DNA from: Aquificaceae bacterium
GTDB lineage: Bacteria > Aquificota > Aquificia > Aquificales > Aquificaceae
Assembly: GCA_027014155.1 (NCBI GenBank)
Contig: JALWEG010000003.1
Span: 2,479-56,954, forward strand
Length of the DNA stretch: 54,476 nucleotides
Direction: 5' to 3'
In this document: one piece after another, positions 39,170-48,120 of the stretch
How the letters are laid out: every line of letters starts with the position of its first letter
How positions within the stretch are numbered: position 1 is the stretch's first letter
Position numbers and translations under genes: made by a program
Notes under the pieces: generated by a model
Told to the model about the DNA's origin: nothing
What the model saw: the letters and a program-made list of their open reading frames with translations, nothing else
The model's database searches: none

Positions 39170-40150
39170 TCATCTTCGGAGATAGCTAAGCTTCTTGTGC
39201 CACTCCCAGGCGGTCTCTATTATCACATCTAAGCTTCCGTATCTAGGTTCCCAACCTAAAACCTTCTTGGCCTTCTGGGCGCTGCCTACGAGAACGGGGG
39301 GGTCTCCAGGCCTTCTATTCCCTTCCACCACATTAATGTTCTTTCCCGTGATTTCCCCCGCTCTCTCTATGACCTCGCGGACGGAAAAGCCGGCACCGTT
39401 CCCGAGGTTGAAGACGTCGCTATCCCCACCGGACTTAAGATACTCCAGGGCGAGCAGATGTGCAGTCGCAAGGTCGGATACGTGTATAAAGTCCCTGATA
39501 CAGGTTCCGTCCGGTGTAGGATAATCCGTTCCGTATATTTCTACATGACTTCTTTCCCCCAAAGCCGTCTCTAACACTATGGGAATCAGGTGGGTCTCGG
39601 GTTCATGCCACTCACCTATTTCCGTATCCGGGTCAGCTCCTGCGGCGTTAAAGTACCTCAAGGATACATAGCGCAATCCGTAAGCCTTAGAGTAGTCTTC
39701 AAGCATGTGTTCCACGGCCAGCTTGCTCCTTCCGTACGGGTTCACGGGATTTTGGGGGTGGCTTTCCTTTATTGGAATCTCGGTGGGAATCCCGTACGTG
39801 GCACAGGTGGACGAAAAAACTATGTACTCTATACCCTGCTTTCTCATAACCTTTAGAAGGTTGAGCGTGTTTCTTACGTTGTTCTCGTAATAAATCTCCG
39901 GATTCTCAACGGATTCTCCCACGTAGGCGTAGGCGGCGAAGTGCATCACGGCGTCTATGGGGTAGCTCTCCAATATCTTCCTGAGCCTCTCTTCGTCCGA
40001 GAGGTCGCAAACTTCCAGCTTTCCCCACTTTACCAACTCCCTATGTCCCCTCTCAAGGTTGTCTAAGGTTAGCGTCTCGTATCCGGCTCTGCTCAGCTCC
40101 TTGTTTACGTGAGAGCCTATGTAACCCGCACCGCCGGTTATGAGAATCAC
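39170..40150 (-). CDS. galE: UDP-glucose 4-epimerase
   Basis: 326 residues. Extended SDR with GGAGYIGSHV, the Asp-binding TLDNLERGH, MHFAAYAYVGESV, catalytic SST plus YGRSK, and SLRYFNAAGAD, which is the GalE signature. It interconverts UDP-glucose and UDP-galactose. The start is GTG 40150. A perfect TATAAT (40192-40197 read on minus) lies upstream in the end of hypX. The neighbour on the other side is folC, 7 nt away. Confidence 0.94.
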   Translation of the reverse strand: MILITGGAGYIGSHVNKELSRAGYETLTLDNLERGHRELVKWGKLEVCDLSDEERLRKILESYPIDAVMHFAAYAYVGESVENPEIYYENNVRNTLNLLKVMRKQGIEYIVFSSTCATYGIPTEIPIKESHPQNPVNPYGRSKLAVEHMLEDYSKAYGLRYVSLRYFNAAGADPDTEIGEWHEPETHLIPIVLETALGERSHVEIYGTDYPTPDGTCIRDFIHVSDLATAHLLALEYLKSGGDSDVFNLGNGAGFSVREVIERAGEITGKNINVVEGNRRPGDPPVLVGSAQKAKKVLGWEPRYGSLDVIIETAWEWHKKLSYLRR

Positions 40151-40190
40151 CTATAAAACACCCCTTACCACTTTGTTAATAGAAGTGCTA

Positions 40191-41864
40191 TTATAGCCTT
40201 CTGTGCAGTGCAAGGTAAGGGGGCGTTCTAAAGTGGGGGAGTCTGCGGGTAAAGTAGTATCTGGCTATGTGGTAGCTGGTATCAAAGCCGTAAAAGTTAA
40301 GCCTCATCTTCTCCAGCTCCTCCTCCCTATACTTGGCGAGAGGCTTTCTCTTCTCATCTTCAAGCCTTTGCCTCACCTTCTCTCTCAAGAAAGCCTCAAC
40401 CTCTGGGGAGACTATAAAGCTCTCCAGTCTATTCCTCAATGCGTTCCTGAACTCCTCGGGAGTCCGGCCAAAGCAGTCGTCTATCAAGCCTATGGCCTTG
40501 GCCTTCTTTGAGCTTATGGGCATGCGGCTCTCCATTACCTTCTTTGCCCCCTCATGTCCCACCCTCTTGGGTAGCGTGTAAGTCCAAAACTCGGAACCGA
40601 ACAGGTTACCGATATTCTTGTAGTGGGGATTGAGTACCACGCCTTCCCTCGCAAATACGAGGTCGCAGGTGAGAGCTAAGAATACCCCTCCGGCACCGGC
40701 GTTCCCCTGCATGGCCGCAACGGTCAGCTTGTCCATGGTGGTCAGAATCTCCTCGCACAGGTCGTCCATGGCGTTTATGTTCTCCCAGGACTCGTCCGTC
40801 GGACTTTCGGCAGCCTCTATGGTGTTTAGGTTCATTCCGTTGGAGAAGAAGTCCTCCTGTCCCATCAAAGCTATGGCTTTCACCGGTCTGGATTTTGCAT
40901 ACCTGAACGCCTCCAGAAGGCTCTTACACTGACGCGTGGACATGGCACCGTTGTAAAAGTTAAAGTAGAGGTATCCAACGCCTCCCTTTTCCTCGTAGAG
41001 TATCTCCCTGTAGGTTTTAAAGTCCACCTTCTCCCAGGGCTTTAAAGGCAGTTCTGGGATTTTCTTTTTTAATTTAATCACCCGCTTCGCGGGTAGCTTT
41101 ATAGAACCCTTAACCTTAGCTCTCGCATGGGTTATCCATACGGCTCCGTCCGCCGTCGCTATACATAGGGCTTCGTCTCTGCTGGCCAAAACCTCACCGG
41201 GCTTGCCCCTTAGCCCCTGCTCAAGAAAGGCGTTATAAACATAAAACTCCTCATCTCCTATACGGGCCAAGGCCCCCGGCTGACTGTCAGAGGCGTAAAC
41301 CTTCCTGAGAACTTCCCGAGAGGAGTCCCTTTCCCAATCTATGCGCCTCAGATGGGGGCTGACCTTGGGATTCCATACGCCTTCCCTCTGAGGTTGAGGA
41401 GAGAAGTTCCCCTTCTGAAACTTCTCCACCGCTTCTAATACACACTCAACCGCCGCCTCCGTAATCTCCCCCCTGTATACGCTGGACTTTCTCTTAAAGG
41501 GCATGGGAAACTCCCTCCATGCCCATATATCCCCGGCATCGTACTCCTCGTGAGCCTCTATTAGAGTTGTACCCCATTTGTGCACGCCTCTGAGTATAGC
41601 CCAATCAAGGGCCGAGGGACCCCTATCGCCCCTGACTCCCGGGTGGATTATCAGGGTCTTGTATCTCTTCCACACCTGAGATGGGATCTTCCTCCTCATG
41701 AAGGGAGCCAGTATAAGGTCAGGCTTATACAGCTCGGCCGCCTCTATTATAAGCTCCGGGTGTACGTCAAGCTCCACCGATACCTCGTGTCCCCTGTCGG
41801 TAAGCTCGCAGTAGAGCCTCTGGGATAGGGAGTTAAACCTGTAGCAGTAGAAGAGAATTCTCAT
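40191..41864 (-). CDS. hypX: HypX hydrogenase maturation protein (CO-ligand synthesis)
   Basis: 557 residues. The N-terminal half is a formyl-THF-binding/transferase domain (LIIHPGVRGDRGPSALDWAI with the conserved His and the following EYDAGDIWA). The C-terminal half is an enoyl-CoA hydratase-like domain (MGQEDFFSNGMNLN; GNAGAGGVFLALTCD). In Aquifex and other aerobic hydrogen oxidisers, HypX makes the active-site CO ligand of [NiFe] hydrogenases from formyl-THF. The start overlaps hypD stop by 4 nt. A hydrogenase must lie elsewhere in the genome. Confidence 0.94.
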   Translation of the reverse strand: MRILFYCYRFNSLSQRLYCELTDRGHEVSVELDVHPELIIEAAELYKPDLILAPFMRRKIPSQVWKRYKTLIIHPGVRGDRGPSALDWAILRGVHKWGTTLIEAHEEYDAGDIWAWREFPMPFKRKSSVYRGEITEAAVECVLEAVEKFQKGNFSPQPQREGVWNPKVSPHLRRIDWERDSSREVLRKVYASDSQPGALARIGDEEFYVYNAFLEQGLRGKPGEVLASRDEALCIATADGAVWITHARAKVKGSIKLPAKRVIKLKKKIPELPLKPWEKVDFKTYREILYEEKGGVGYLYFNFYNGAMSTRQCKSLLEAFRYAKSRPVKAIALMGQEDFFSNGMNLNTIEAAESPTDESWENINAMDDLCEEILTTMDKLTVAAMQGNAGAGGVFLALTCDLVFAREGVVLNPHYKNIGNLFGSEFWTYTLPKRVGHEGAKKVMESRMPISSKKAKAIGLIDDCFGRTPEEFRNALRNRLESFIVSPEVEAFLREKVRQRLEDEKRKPLAKYREEELEKMRLNFYGFDTSYHIARYYFTRRLPHFRTPPYLALHRRL

Positions 41865-43012
41865 GCCGGCACCAGGTCCCTCTTATACTTGTAGTAAGCT
41901 GCGCAGGCGCCCTCCGAGGACACCATGCATGAGCCCAAGGGGTTCGTAGGTGTGCACACGTTGCCAAAGAGCTTACACTCTGTAGGAATGGCCACTCCCC
42001 TTATTACCTTTCCGCATATGCAGGCGGGGTGCTCTTTGGGCTTGGGTAGCTTTACCTCAAAGCGTTTTTCGGCATCAAACTCCCCGTATTCGGAGTTAAT
42101 CCTCAGAGCGCTGTAGGGTATGCTTCCTAAACCTCTCCACTCAAAGCTCTTTCTGAGCTGGAATACCTCCGATACCAACCTCTGTGCCTTCAGATTTCCC
42201 TCGTAGCTCACAAACCTGCCGTATTGATTCTCAACACGCGCTCTCCTCTCCTTTATCTGCCTCAAAATCATGGCAACCGACTGAAGCAGGTCAAGGGGCT
42301 CAAAGCCCGAAATTACCACCGGTTTCTGAAACTCCTCTGCGAAGTAAAAGTAAGGCTTGGTTCCTATTACGGTGCTCACATGGCCGGGTCCTATGAAGGC
42401 GTCTATCTCCACACGTCCTATCTCTCTTATCTCCGGAGCGTTAAGTATATGCTGGATAGCCGCCGGGGTTATCACGTGATTGCACACCACGGAGAGGTTT
42501 TTCAGTCCCATCTGCTTTGCCTTCTTTATCAGAACGGCCGTTTGCGGCGTGGTGGTCTCAAAGCCTATGGCGAAGAAAACCACTTCCCTGTCGGGGTTCT
42601 CTTGGGCTATCTTCAGAGTGTCCAGACAGGAATACACCATTCTCACGTCGCTTCCGGCAGCGCGCAAATCCAGGAGACTCCTGCGCTCAGAACCCGGAAC
42701 CCTGAGCAGGTCTCCGTAAGAGCAGAGGATTACATCCGGAAGCTTTGCCAACTCAATGGCTAAGTCTATCCTACCCATGGGCATCACACACACGGGACAG
42801 CCGGGGCCGTGTATGAACTTAACGTGGCCTTCCAATAGCTGGTCTATCCCTAACTTCATTATGGAGTGGGTGTGTCCACCGCAGAACTCCATCACTCTAA
42901 CGGGCAACTCGTTTAGCTCTGAAGCCAGCTGTTTGACCCCATCAAGCAGCCTTTGTATCCTCCCGGAGCTTCTGAACTCTTTCCTTATGTCCCTATCCTT
43001 CACCCTCTTCAC
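41861..43012 (-). CDS. hypD: HypD hydrogenase maturation protein
   Basis: 383 residues. HypD with HypC assembles the Fe(CN)2CO group. MEFCGGHTHSIMKLGI and IHGPGCPVCVMPMGRIDLAI carry the active-site cysteines. The C-terminal cysteines (HPACICGKVIRG, ECKLFGNVCTPTNPLGSC) bind the 4Fe-4S cluster. The start overlaps hypC by 20 nt, and its stop overlaps hypX. ATG 43012 begins MKRVKDRDIRKEFRSSGR. No second start fits better. Confidence 0.97.
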   Translation of the reverse strand: MKRVKDRDIRKEFRSSGRIQRLLDGVKQLASELNELPVRVMEFCGGHTHSIMKLGIDQLLEGHVKFIHGPGCPVCVMPMGRIDLAIELAKLPDVILCSYGDLLRVPGSERRSLLDLRAAGSDVRMVYSCLDTLKIAQENPDREVVFFAIGFETTTPQTAVLIKKAKQMGLKNLSVVCNHVITPAAIQHILNAPEIREIGRVEIDAFIGPGHVSTVIGTKPYFYFAEEFQKPVVISGFEPLDLLQSVAMILRQIKERRARVENQYGRFVSYEGNLKAQRLVSEVFQLRKSFEWRGLGSIPYSALRINSEYGEFDAEKRFEVKLPKPKEHPACICGKVIRGVAIPTECKLFGNVCTPTNPLGSCMVSSEGACAAYYKYKRDLVPA

Positions 43013-43238
43013 CCTCCAGCTCCCTTACCAGCTCCTCAAAGAGTTCCAAACTCTTCAAGGCCTCCTCCTCGTTGAGCTTCTGCAGAGCGAAACCCACGTG
43101 TATGAGCAGGTAATCTCCCACTTTGACCTCCTCCTGCATCAGCTCAAGGGACACTTCCCTCCTAACTCCCATGGTGTCCACTACCGCCACATTGCCTTGC
43201 CTCAGCTCCACCACCTTTGAGGGTATGGCCAAACACAT
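42993..43238 (-). CDS. hypC: HypC hydrogenase maturation chaperone
   Basis: 81 residues. It begins MCLAIPSKVVEL. The essential Cys2 forms part of the iron-binding site shared with HypD and hands the Fe(CN)2CO group to the large subunit. ATG 43238 sits only about 2 nt after the predicted transcription start, so the message would be leaderless. The C-terminal helix (ALQKLNEEEALKSLELF) is longer than usual. It overlaps hypD by 20 nt. Confidence 0.96.
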   Translation of the reverse strand: MCLAIPSKVVELRQGNVAVVDTMGVRREVSLELMQEEVKVGDYLLIHVGFALQKLNEEEALKSLELFEELVRELEGEEGEG

Positions 43239-43245
43239 AGCTTTA

Positions 43246-43273
43246 AATATAAATAGCTGTTCATTTCTTTCAA
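43246..43273 (-). promoter_or_regulatory. Promoter of hypCDX, giving a leaderless message
   Basis: On minus, TTGAAA (43268-43273) is 16 nt from TATATT (43246-43251). The start site falls at about 43239, next to the hypC ATG. It lies in the 44-nt gap after the sigma54 regulator gene. Confidence 0.6.
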
Positions 43274-43282
43274 GGGTGTCCT

Positions 43283-44620
43283 TTAGCCTTCAATGCCGTA
43301 AGAGCTGAGTTTCACCCTTAGTGTATTCCTTGAGATATTCAGAAGTTCTGCAATCTTACTCTTATTCCCTCCGTATCTTTCCATCAAGAAGCTCAGAAGC
43401 TCTCTTTCCATCTCCGGCAGGAAGCGTTTGATTTCTCCTTCCGGGAGAGCTTCCAGAAGCTCCCGTACTAAGGGGTTTATATTTTTTATACTCTCTTTCG
43501 GAACTTGGAGGTTTTCTATGTATCCCTCTTTAACCTCAAGAACTCTTTTATATACGGTATTTTTCAACTCCCTGATGTTTCCCTTCCAGGTATAGTTTAG
43601 TGCCTCTTCAAGGGCACTCTTACTTACACCTCTCACTTGAGTCCCGAATTCATCATTCGCTTTTTTTATAAAGAAGTTTATTAACTTCGGTATATCTTCT
43701 TTCCTTTCCCTAAGCGGAGGAATGCTTATAGTCAGCTGAGAAAGCCTGTAATAAAGGTCTTCTCTAAACTTACCTTTTTCCACAAGACTCTGAAGGTCCC
43801 TGTTGGTAGCAGCTATTATCCTTACGTCAGCTTTTCTCTCTTCGTCATCTCCGAGTCTGTAGAAACTTTTATCTTCAAGGAACCTTAAAAGTTTTGATTG
43901 AAGGGGGTAGGGTATGTCCCCTATCTCATCTAAAAAGAGCGTTCCTCCTTCAGCTATCTCTACCTTACCCTTCACGTCCTTTATAGCACCCGTAAACGCA
44001 CCCTTTTTGCATCCGAAAAGCTCCGCCTCAAAGAGCGTTTCTGGTATGGCAGAGCAATTTATCGCCACGAAGGGAGCATCTTTTCTTAGAGAGTTTTCAT
44101 GTATCACCTTTGCCATAAAGTCCTTACCTACACCCGTTTCCCCTACCAAAAGCACAGTCATGTCTGATGAAGCGGCAGCTCCAACCTTCTTAAATACTTC
44201 CATCATGGAAGGGGCATCTCCTATAATGGATCCACCGGCGAGAACCTCCGGTTTCTTCGCTGAAGGTTCTTCCTCTTTCAAAACCTGTCTCACCAATCCC
44301 AGAAGCTCTTCTTTACCAAAGGGCTTTTTGAGTATATCAATGGCTCCATACCTTGACGCTGAGATGATGTTTTCGGGGTTTGCGTACGCGGTTATGACAA
44401 CTACGGGAATGCTGAAACCCTTTTCTCTCAAGGTTCTTAGGAAATCTATGCCTGAGGTATTCTTGAGCTTAATGTCTAAGATGAGGAGGCTGTAGCTCGT
44501 TAAGTTGTCTATTTCATGAGGGTTTTCTATATCTTTTACTGAAAAACCTGCTTCTTCAAGGACTCTCTTTACCGCATACCTTACGTTTCTTTCATCTTCC
44601 AATAAGAGAATCTTCCTCAC
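43283..44620 (-). CDS. AioR-like sigma54-dependent response regulator (NtrC family)
   Basis: 445 residues. A receiver domain carries the phospho-acceptor D49 (LLILDIKL) and K99. The AAA+ domain has Walker A GETGVGKD (160-167) and GAFTGA (207-212) that contacts sigma54. A Fis-type helix-turn-helix ends the protein (NKSKIAELLNISRNTLRVKL). It overlaps the kinase gene by 4 nt. Its probable target is the -24/-12 promoter of aioBA at 48561-48580. In known arsenite oxidisers this position is filled by AioR, so I infer the same role. Specificity is not proven by sequence. Confidence 0.9.
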   Translation of the reverse strand: MRKILLLEDERNVRYAVKRVLEEAGFSVKDIENPHEIDNLTSYSLLILDIKLKNTSGIDFLRTLREKGFSIPVVVITAYANPENIISASRYGAIDILKKPFGKEELLGLVRQVLKEEEPSAKKPEVLAGGSIIGDAPSMMEVFKKVGAAASSDMTVLLVGETGVGKDFMAKVIHENSLRKDAPFVAINCSAIPETLFEAELFGCKKGAFTGAIKDVKGKVEIAEGGTLFLDEIGDIPYPLQSKLLRFLEDKSFYRLGDDEERKADVRIIAATNRDLQSLVEKGKFREDLYYRLSQLTISIPPLRERKEDIPKLINFFIKKANDEFGTQVRGVSKSALEEALNYTWKGNIRELKNTVYKRVLEVKEGYIENLQVPKESIKNINPLVRELLEALPEGEIKRFLPEMERELLSFLMERYGGNKSKIAELLNISRNTLRVKLSSYGIEG

Positions 44621-46293
44621 CCTTTTAGGTCCCCGGCCAAAGGTATGTGTAATTTAAATATAGTACCTTTTCCCGGCTTAGAATCAAGTTCCAAGCTCCC
44701 TCCGAGCAGATAGATATTTTTCATTACTATTGATAGACCGAGGCCAGAACCAGATTCTTTGGTGGTATAGAAGGGCTCAAAGACTCTTTTCATCTCGTCT
44801 TCCCTCATTCCCTTACCCGTATCCCATACCTCTATGTAGAGTTCACCTTCCTTAATATAGGCGCTAACTCCGACTTCACCGCTATCGTCTATCGCTTCAA
44901 CCGCATTAAGAAGAAGATTTATGAGCACAATCTCCAAGAGGTCTCTGGAAGATTTTATCTCTATATCCTTAACATTCTTTATAAATTTTATGCTTTTACT
45001 ACGAGCTTTGGATTCAACGATAGAAAGAATATCCTCAATAACTGAGGAAAGATTAAACTTAGTAATTTCCACCGGAACCGGCTTAGCAAAATTCAGAAAG
45101 GTGTTTACCAGCTTGTTAATCCTCGTAAGTGAGTTTTTTATCACATCAATATCATCGTCCGAAAACTCGCTTACGCCTGAAAGCAGGTTTAAAGGTAGCA
45201 TAGCATTCTTCAATTCATGAGCAAAATTTACACTCATTTCACCTAATCTTGACAGAATTTCCGCTCTCTTGAGCTTGTCTTCCATTTTCTTCCTTTCAGA
45301 AATATCAATTAAGGTTATTATTCGCCAATCTTCGTAAGCGACTGTTCCCATTAGCATAGGGATTGCCTCCCGATTGCCTTCTAACTTTAGCAATACCTCT
45401 CTGTAATTAGAGTTATTTCCATTTTCTTTTTCTAAGTTTTCAATAATATTTTCTATATTAAGGCCTATAAGGTTGTTTATCTTATAGCCAAAAGATTCCA
45501 CCTTTTTGTTAACATAAAAAATTCTATCCTCCTTATCTACCACAAATACCAGCTCGTTTATCGTATCCAATATGTTCATATAGAATTTTTGAGCGTAGCT
45601 TATGTTTTCGTAATAATTCTTTAACGCTTGAATGATTTCATAAAGGAAGTCTGATAATTCTTGAAGTTCATCTTTTTCCTTAAATTCAACCTTTTTTACA
45701 TTTTCTAAATTACCCTTTTTAACCTCTTTTATGGAACTTTTTATCTTCTTCAATCTTGAATTTATTCTATGTGATATAAATAACCCTAATAGGAAACTTA
45801 TACCGGTAAACGGGACTGCAGATGCTATCAGAAAAAATCTTATCGGTTTAAATTCAGCCTTTATGCTATCCTTATCCAGAGTTAAAATCACCTTACCTAT
45901 CTCAGAACTCAAGCCTACTATTGGGTAGTTTATATCTCCTTCCTTAGTGTATAAACTGCCTATAGGATATTTCTGCGGGTTTGAGTGGGCAAGGACGTGG
46001 CCTTTGCCATCTATAACTACCGCTTCGCTAACGGGACTTTTCTCCATTAGGCCTTTCACGAACTTGAATAAACTCCAGAAGTCTCTGTTTATTATGTAAT
46101 ACCTTATCTGAAGCTCCTCACTTCTTACGCTGCCTATTAAAGATTTATACAGTCTTTCGTAATACACCTTCTCGCTGAACCGAATGACCATAAAGGAGAG
46201 GGGTATAGAGGTTATGGCTATGAGAGCGATAAAGGTCAAAGTGAGCTTAGTTCCTATACTAAGGTTAAGGAGCTTGCCGACTAACTTCTTCAT
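44617..46293 (-). CDS. AioS-like membrane sensor histidine kinase
   Basis: 558 residues. TM1 at about 15-38, a periplasmic loop of about 110 residues, TM2 at about 152-172, HAMP to ~225, a PAS domain (DEL to IGLNIENI, about 240-330), a DHp helix with the phospho-acceptor H359 (NFAHELKN), and an ATPase domain (NLLLNAVEAI, DTGKGM, GSGLGLSIV). The periplasmic loop probably receives the signal from the binding protein upstream. Its start overlaps that gene by 29 nt and its stop overlaps the regulator gene, so the three are made as a set. Confidence 0.9.
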   Translation of the reverse strand: MKKLVGKLLNLSIGTKLTLTFIALIAITSIPLSFMVIRFSEKVYYERLYKSLIGSVRSEELQIRYYIINRDFWSLFKFVKGLMEKSPVSEAVVIDGKGHVLAHSNPQKYPIGSLYTKEGDINYPIVGLSSEIGKVILTLDKDSIKAEFKPIRFFLIASAVPFTGISFLLGLFISHRINSRLKKIKSSIKEVKKGNLENVKKVEFKEKDELQELSDFLYEIIQALKNYYENISYAQKFYMNILDTINELVFVVDKEDRIFYVNKKVESFGYKINNLIGLNIENIIENLEKENGNNSNYREVLLKLEGNREAIPMLMGTVAYEDWRIITLIDISERKKMEDKLKRAEILSRLGEMSVNFAHELKNAMLPLNLLSGVSEFSDDDIDVIKNSLTRINKLVNTFLNFAKPVPVEITKFNLSSVIEDILSIVESKARSKSIKFIKNVKDIEIKSSRDLLEIVLINLLLNAVEAIDDSGEVGVSAYIKEGELYIEVWDTGKGMREDEMKRVFEPFYTTKESGSGLGLSIVMKNIYLLGGSLELDSKPGKGTIFKLHIPLAGDLKG

Positions 46294-47134
46294 TCCCGTA
46301 GGGAAACTTAAACGCTTTAACCGTTGAAATCATATCACGTATGGGGTCATAAAACTCATCGCTTACTACCGTAAATCCGTCAAGAGCAAATTCCTTAAGT
46401 ATTTTTTTTCCCTTTGCGTCTCTTGCCATGAGTATAAGGGTATCTCTTACGGTGCGCTTTATACTTTTGGCTAAACCTTTTCTAACCACTACAGGCGTTA
46501 TTGGATACGGTCCATAGGCTTCTATTACTTTCAATTTGGAAGCTATCTCTGGTGTCTTCTTTGCAAACTGTTCAAAGACTATACTATCAACGCTCGCACC
46601 TTCAACGAATCCGTAATATACCGCCAGAATGGATTCCGAATGGCTGTACGTATAGACTATAGGGTTAAAAAAGTCCTCCGCTTTGTATCCATTTTCAATG
46701 AGAATATAGGTGGGCACCAAGGAGCCTGAGTTAGACTTTGGGTCTGAAAAGGCGTAGGGTTTACCTCTAAGGTCAAGTATGCTTTTGTATGCTTTGTCCC
46801 TTCTGGTTATGACATAAGAGTAGTAAAGAGGTTTGCCTTTGTGCAAGGGCACGGCCAAAAGTTCAAAGTTTGAGGTGTCTTTGTCTTCAACGTATGGAGC
46901 GCCGCATATGTAGGCTATATCAACTATCCTCCTGCTCAACAGATAACTCATCTCATCGTAAGACTTCGTAAATACGGGGACGAACCTGTATCCCGTTCTT
47001 CTTGATAAATAATTTAAGAAATGCTCTATACTCTCTATATCCTCCTTTGCAACCACCGCGGTGAACCCAAAACGAACTATGTCCTGAGAGTAAGCAACGC
47101 TTACAAGTAATAGAATGACTAAAATAAAACCCAT
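46265..47134 (-). CDS. AioX-like periplasmic PhnD-family binding protein
   Basis: 289 residues. A signal peptide covers about 1-16 (VILLLVSVAYS). The mature protein follows the phosphate/phosphonate-binding PhnD fold (IVRFGFTAVVAKEDIESIEH, then DIAYICGAPYVED, LRGKPYAFSDPKSNSGSLVP). AioX, the arsenite sensor of arsenite oxidisers, is a member of this family and sits with AioS and AioR, as here. One Cys is present in the pocket region (YICGAPY), which would suit arsenite. Ligand specificity is inferred from context. It lies 36 nt after arsC. Confidence 0.82.
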   Translation of the reverse strand: MGFILVILLLVSVAYSQDIVRFGFTAVVAKEDIESIEHFLNYLSRRTGYRFVPVFTKSYDEMSYLLSRRIVDIAYICGAPYVEDKDTSNFELLAVPLHKGKPLYYSYVITRRDKAYKSILDLRGKPYAFSDPKSNSGSLVPTYILIENGYKAEDFFNPIVYTYSHSESILAVYYGFVEGASVDSIVFEQFAKKTPEIASKLKVIEAYGPYPITPVVVRKGLAKSIKRTVRDTLILMARDAKGKKILKEFALDGFTVVSDEFYDPIRDMISTVKAFKFPYGNEEVSRQAP

Positions 47135-47170
47135 TCTAATTTTTAAAATACGTAGCTAACTAAGGTTAGG

Positions 47171-47587
47171 CTAAATCTCCCCAATGAACGCTTTCACCTT
47201 CTCTTCTATCTTATCTCTAACCTCTCTAAACTTACGGAGCCTTTCCTCTTTGCTCCCTCTTGCTTTTGCAGGGTCTGGCAGTTCCCAATGTTGGGTGTTG
47301 GCACCAGGAATCAAGGGACAGTTCTCGGCGGCGTCTCCACAAAGGGTTATTAAGTAATCCAATTCATTCAGGGGAACGTCCTCAAGAGACTTTGATCTGT
47401 TCCTTGATATGTCTATTCCTTTCTCAGCCATTACCTCAATAGCAAGCGGATGGACGTATCCGGACGGTTCGGAACCCGCGGAGTATATCTTTACGTCCTT
47501 CCCGAACTTTTCTGCATAATATTTAGCAAACCCTTCAGCCATTTGGCTTCTTGCAGAATTACCGGTGCATATGAAGGCAACTTTCAA
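47171..47587 (-). CDS. arsC: Arsenate reductase ArsC (thioredoxin-coupled, low-molecular-weight phosphatase fold)
   Basis: 138 residues. The P-loop CTGNSARSQ puts the nucleophile at C7. C83 and C90 (TLCGDAAENCP) are the relay pair, and the acid Asp is in ELPDPA (D105). It reduces arsenate to arsenite using thioredoxin. Enzyme and arsenite oxidase act in opposite directions, so the cell apparently handles both species. It begins 1 nt after the Cys-rich small gene. No arsenite pump (ArsB/Acr3) is in the window. Confidence 0.93.
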   Translation of the reverse strand: MKVAFICTGNSARSQMAEGFAKYYAEKFGKDVKIYSAGSEPSGYVHPLAIEVMAEKGIDISRNRSKSLEDVPLNELDYLITLCGDAAENCPLIPGANTQHWELPDPAKARGSKEERLRKFREVRDKIEEKVKAFIGEI

Positions 47588-47588
47588 T

Positions 47589-47867
47589 TTAAAGCTCCTT
47601 TTTACTCCTGCTCATGGCTTCTTTTATCTCCTCTTCTGTCAAATCCCCCTTTATCTCTATGGCAACTCTTCCCTTTTCCGCCTTAAAATCTATAAATTTG
47701 ACCTTCTGTTTCACCTCTTCGCTCATGCAGTCGCATCTTCCGGTCTGGCAGTTCTCCACTATCTCTTTAACCTTTTGAGCCTCAACCGAGCTGTCCTTGA
47801 CCTCTATGACAACACCTTCTTTCATCTTTCTCACCTCGCTCACGTCCTTTATGGTTCTCTTGGCCAT
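47589..47867 (-). CDS. Small Cys-rich protein of the arsenic cluster
   Basis: 92 residues, not recognised. The centre holds a C-x4-C-x-C motif (ENCQTGRCDCMSEE), able in principle to bind a thiophilic metalloid. The rest is charged, with an alpha/beta look (VVIEVKDSSVEAQKVKEIVE; VKFIDFKAEKGRVAIEIKGD). It has no export signal. ATG 47867 is well placed after GGAGGT, better than the in-frame GTG at 47873. An extended -10 element lies upstream. The 1-nt spacing to arsC means the two are cotranslated. Confidence 0.75.
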   Translation of the reverse strand: MAKRTIKDVSEVRKMKEGVVIEVKDSSVEAQKVKEIVENCQTGRCDCMSEEVKQKVKFIDFKAEKGRVAIEIKGDLTEEEIKEAMSRSKKEL

Positions 47868-47900
47868 TTTCACTACCTCCTTCTAATAGCGTCTTGGCTT

Positions 47901-47909
47901 AGTATAACA
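47901..47909 (-). promoter_or_regulatory. Extended -10 promoter element for the Cys-rich protein-arsC operon
   Basis: On minus the sequence reads TGTTATACT (TG-n-TATACT). The -35 region is poor, which is usual for extended -10 promoters. It lies 34 nt upstream of ATG 47867. Confidence 0.5.
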
Positions 47910-48004
47910 TATAAAAAATTTTTTATGTGTAAAATTTAGGATAAAATTTGCGTAGACGCACCCCGAAGTAAATTAATTTGTGATAGCCGATAACCAAGAC
48001 TATC

Positions 48005-48120
48005 GGGTTCACCCACCTGACGGGTGGTAAGGGTGGATCGTCCCGAACTGAAGCCCGTGGAGAGGGAATATCCTTCTGTGAAGCTGGAAGTTCTCCACTC
48101 CGAGTGGAAAAGGGAGGTCA
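48005..48120 (+). mobile_element. tnpB-element relic: 3' coding remnant and right-end-like hairpin
   Basis: On plus the bases translate GFTHLTGGKGGSSRTEARGE, which aligns with GLTRLTGGRVGATRTNACGE of the tnpB at the right edge. The end is a hairpin (TCCAC-tccga-GTGGA) and then GGAGGTCAC, like a decayed GGAGAGGTTCAC right end. No upstream tnpB frame survives. This region would encode only an omega-RNA-like scaffold. Its 3' flank is the antisense of the arsR 3' end. It fills the gap between arsR and the Cys-rich gene. Confidence 0.65.

Noticed and set aside
41079-41095. CACCCGCTTCGCGGGT hairpin as another IS relic
   Set aside because: It is inside intact hypX, has no flanking tnpB similarity, and its codons read as normal protein.
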